A DNA stretch of 6,598 nucleotides, from positions 1 through 6,598 of the forward strand of contig JAYVSS010000233.1 of the NCBI GenBank assembly GCA_043775075.1. Direction: 5' to 3'. The translations under genes were made by a program, and so were the position numbers. The notes beneath the pieces were generated by a model. It searched no databases and was not told the origin of the DNA. It was given only the letters and a program-made list of their open reading frames with translations. Positions 5,500-6,598 of this stretch are shown piece by piece (positions within the stretch are counted from its first letter, which is position 1; every line of letters starts with the position of its first letter). This DNA comes from JANLQX01 sp043775075 (GTDB taxonomy: Bacteria > Actinomycetota > Acidimicrobiia > Acidimicrobiales > JANYDT01).

Positions 5500-6598
5500 A
5501 TGGGCACGCAGAGCCTCACTACCGCGGACATCGTCACGGCGGTAGACGGACTGGTCCCCGAAATCAGGGGGCGGGCGGCGGAGGTTGCTGAGGGTCGTCG
5601 TCTCCCGACCGATCTCGTCGCGTCATTGAAACGGGCCGGGGCATTTCGGATGCCGATGCCCAAGGCCTGGGGTGGCCCTGAGGTGCCATTGCCCGACCAG
5701 CTTCGGATCGTCGAAACACTGTCGGCCGCCGATCCGAGCACCGGGTGGTGCGTCATGATCGGTTCTGATGCCGGCTTTTACTCGTCTTTCTTCAACGATG
5801 ACGTGGCCCGGCGTCTATGGCCTGATCTTGATGCAATCACCGCTGGATGGCTGTTCCCCGCGGGCAGGGCGGTCCGCACGTTGGATGGGTTCTCGGTCTC
5901 GGGCCGTTGGGCGTTTGGTAGCTGCTGCCTTCATGCCGACGTCCTGGTCGGTGGTTGCCTGGTCGTGGACCAAAACGGTATCCCTGAGATGGGCATGAAC
6001 GGGCAGCCCGTCGTCCGTGCCGTGGTGGCGCCGGCGACATCGTTCGAGATCCTCGACACCTGGGATACGACGGGGTTGGCGGGCAGCGGAAGCAATGACT
6101 ATACGTGCGAAAACCTGTTCGTGCCGCTAGAGCATACGTTCTGGCTGGACGATCCGGTGCAACGATCCGGGCCGCTGTATTCGATGCGGGCACCTTTCCT
6201 GGCCAACGCCCACGGTGTCCCCCTTGGCCTGGCGCGGCGGGCCATCGATGAGGTGATCGGCGTGGCCCAGACCAAAGTACTCATGCCCAGCTTCACGGTG
6301 ATGCGTGATGTCCCTCGTGTCAAGGAAGCCGTGGCCGACGCAGAGATGCTCCTCTGCTCCGCCCAATCGTATGCGTACAGTGCACTTGCTGCCGTATGGC
6401 ACGAGGTGGAGGCGGGTAGGCCGCTGTCACAGCGGTTGCGGGCTGATCTGACGCTGTCTAGGGTGCAGTCGTTTCGTGTCGCCCGCGAGGTGGCGATGAA
6501 AATGGTGCAACTGGCCGGGACACAGGCGATCTATCGCACCAGTGTGCTCGATCGCCTGCTGCGCGATGCCGTCACGATGGGTCAGCATGCGATGGCCA
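5500..6598 (+). CDS. Acyl-CoA dehydrogenase-family flavoprotein, possibly a group D flavin monooxygenase (partial, C-terminus outside window)
   Basis: This frame is open from the ATG at 5500 to the window edge, giving 366 residues of an expected 390-400, so only the extreme C-terminus is missing. It has the acyl-CoA dehydrogenase three-domain pattern. An N-terminal helical part contains LPTDLVASLKRAGAFRM and PKAWGGPEV, then STGWCVMIGS (about 81-90). The middle beta domain holds DTWDTTGLAGSGSNDY (186-201), and ENLFVP follows, the usual strand exit. The C-terminal helical bundle ends in LDRLLRDAVTMGQH, with Arg355, Asp356 and His363 at the family's usual place. The central motif and general style resemble two-component FMN/FAD-dependent hydroxylases such as HsaA or DszC, as much as true acyl-CoA dehydrogenases. 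No catalytic glutamate can be assigned with confidence, so the reaction stays open: hydroxylation of an aromatic or steroid-like substrate, or dehydrogenation. No reductase partner is in view. It is co-directional with the lipase/ABC operon but 213 bases away, and a CRP-like site precedes it. Confidence 0.85.
   Translation, partial: MGTQSLTTADIVTAVDGLVPEIRGRAAEVAEGRRLPTDLVASLKRAGAFRMPMPKAWGGPEVPLPDQLRIVETLSAADPSTGWCVMIGSDAGFYSSFFNDDVARRLWPDLDAITAGWLFPAGRAVRTLDGFSVSGRWAFGSCCLHADVLVGGCLVVDQNGIPEMGMNGQPVVRAVVAPATSFEILDTWDTTGLAGSGSNDYTCENLFVPLEHTFWLDDPVQRSGPLYSMRAPFLANAHGVPLGLARRAIDEVIGVAQTKVLMPSFTVMRDVPRVKEAVADAEMLLCSAQSYAYSALAAVWHEVEAGRPLSQRLRADLTLSRVQSFRVAREVAMKMVQLAGTQAIYRTSVLDRLLRDAVTMGQHAMA

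Noticed and set aside
1..6598. tRNA, rRNA, CRISPR, insertion-sequence ends or phage genes
   Set aside because: No cloverleaf, spaced direct repeats, transposase or integrase motif was seen on either strand by eye.

Overview
High-GC sequence with dense coding and G/C-rich third codon positions, most likely from an actinobacterium. The middle three genes resemble a set I remember from Mycobacterium tuberculosis (Rv2563 permease, Rv2564 'GlnQ' ATPase with a cyclic-nucleotide domain, Rv2565 patatin). This is recall, not a search, and the gene order here differs. No mobile element, RNA gene or CRISPR array is visible.

Layout. (1) 1-854, minus strand: N-terminal 284 residues of an HD-domain metal-dependent phosphohydrolase, running off the left edge. 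(2) 855-1085: divergent intergenic region with a perfect 7-bp inverted repeat. (3) 1086-3274, plus: a neuropathy-target-esterase (NTE/PNPLA6)-like protein with two tandem cyclic-nucleotide-binding (CAP_ED) domains, an NTE-type linker and a complete patatin lipase domain. It is split by an apparent single-base frameshift near 1470-1499. (4) 3288-4331, plus: MacB/FtsX-type ABC permease. (5) 4333-5286, plus: ABC ATPase fused to a C-terminal CAP_ED domain. (6) 5287-5499: intergenic region with a near-perfect CRP-type operator. (7) 5500-6598, plus: an acyl-CoA-dehydrogenase-fold flavoprotein running off the right edge.

Genes 3-5 are spaced as one operon, with gaps of 13 nt and 1 nt. They carry three cyclic-nucleotide sensor domains, two on a phospholipase and one on a transporter ATPase. 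All three keep the phosphate-cassette Glu and Arg at the same spacing. The simplest reading (inference) is a cyclic-nucleotide-controlled membrane-lipid module: a lysophospholipase-like enzyme plus an FtsX-like ABC machine answering to the same second messenger. A divergent HD hydrolase could degrade that or another nucleotide. The downstream flavoprotein has its own promoter region and may belong to a CRP-type regulon.
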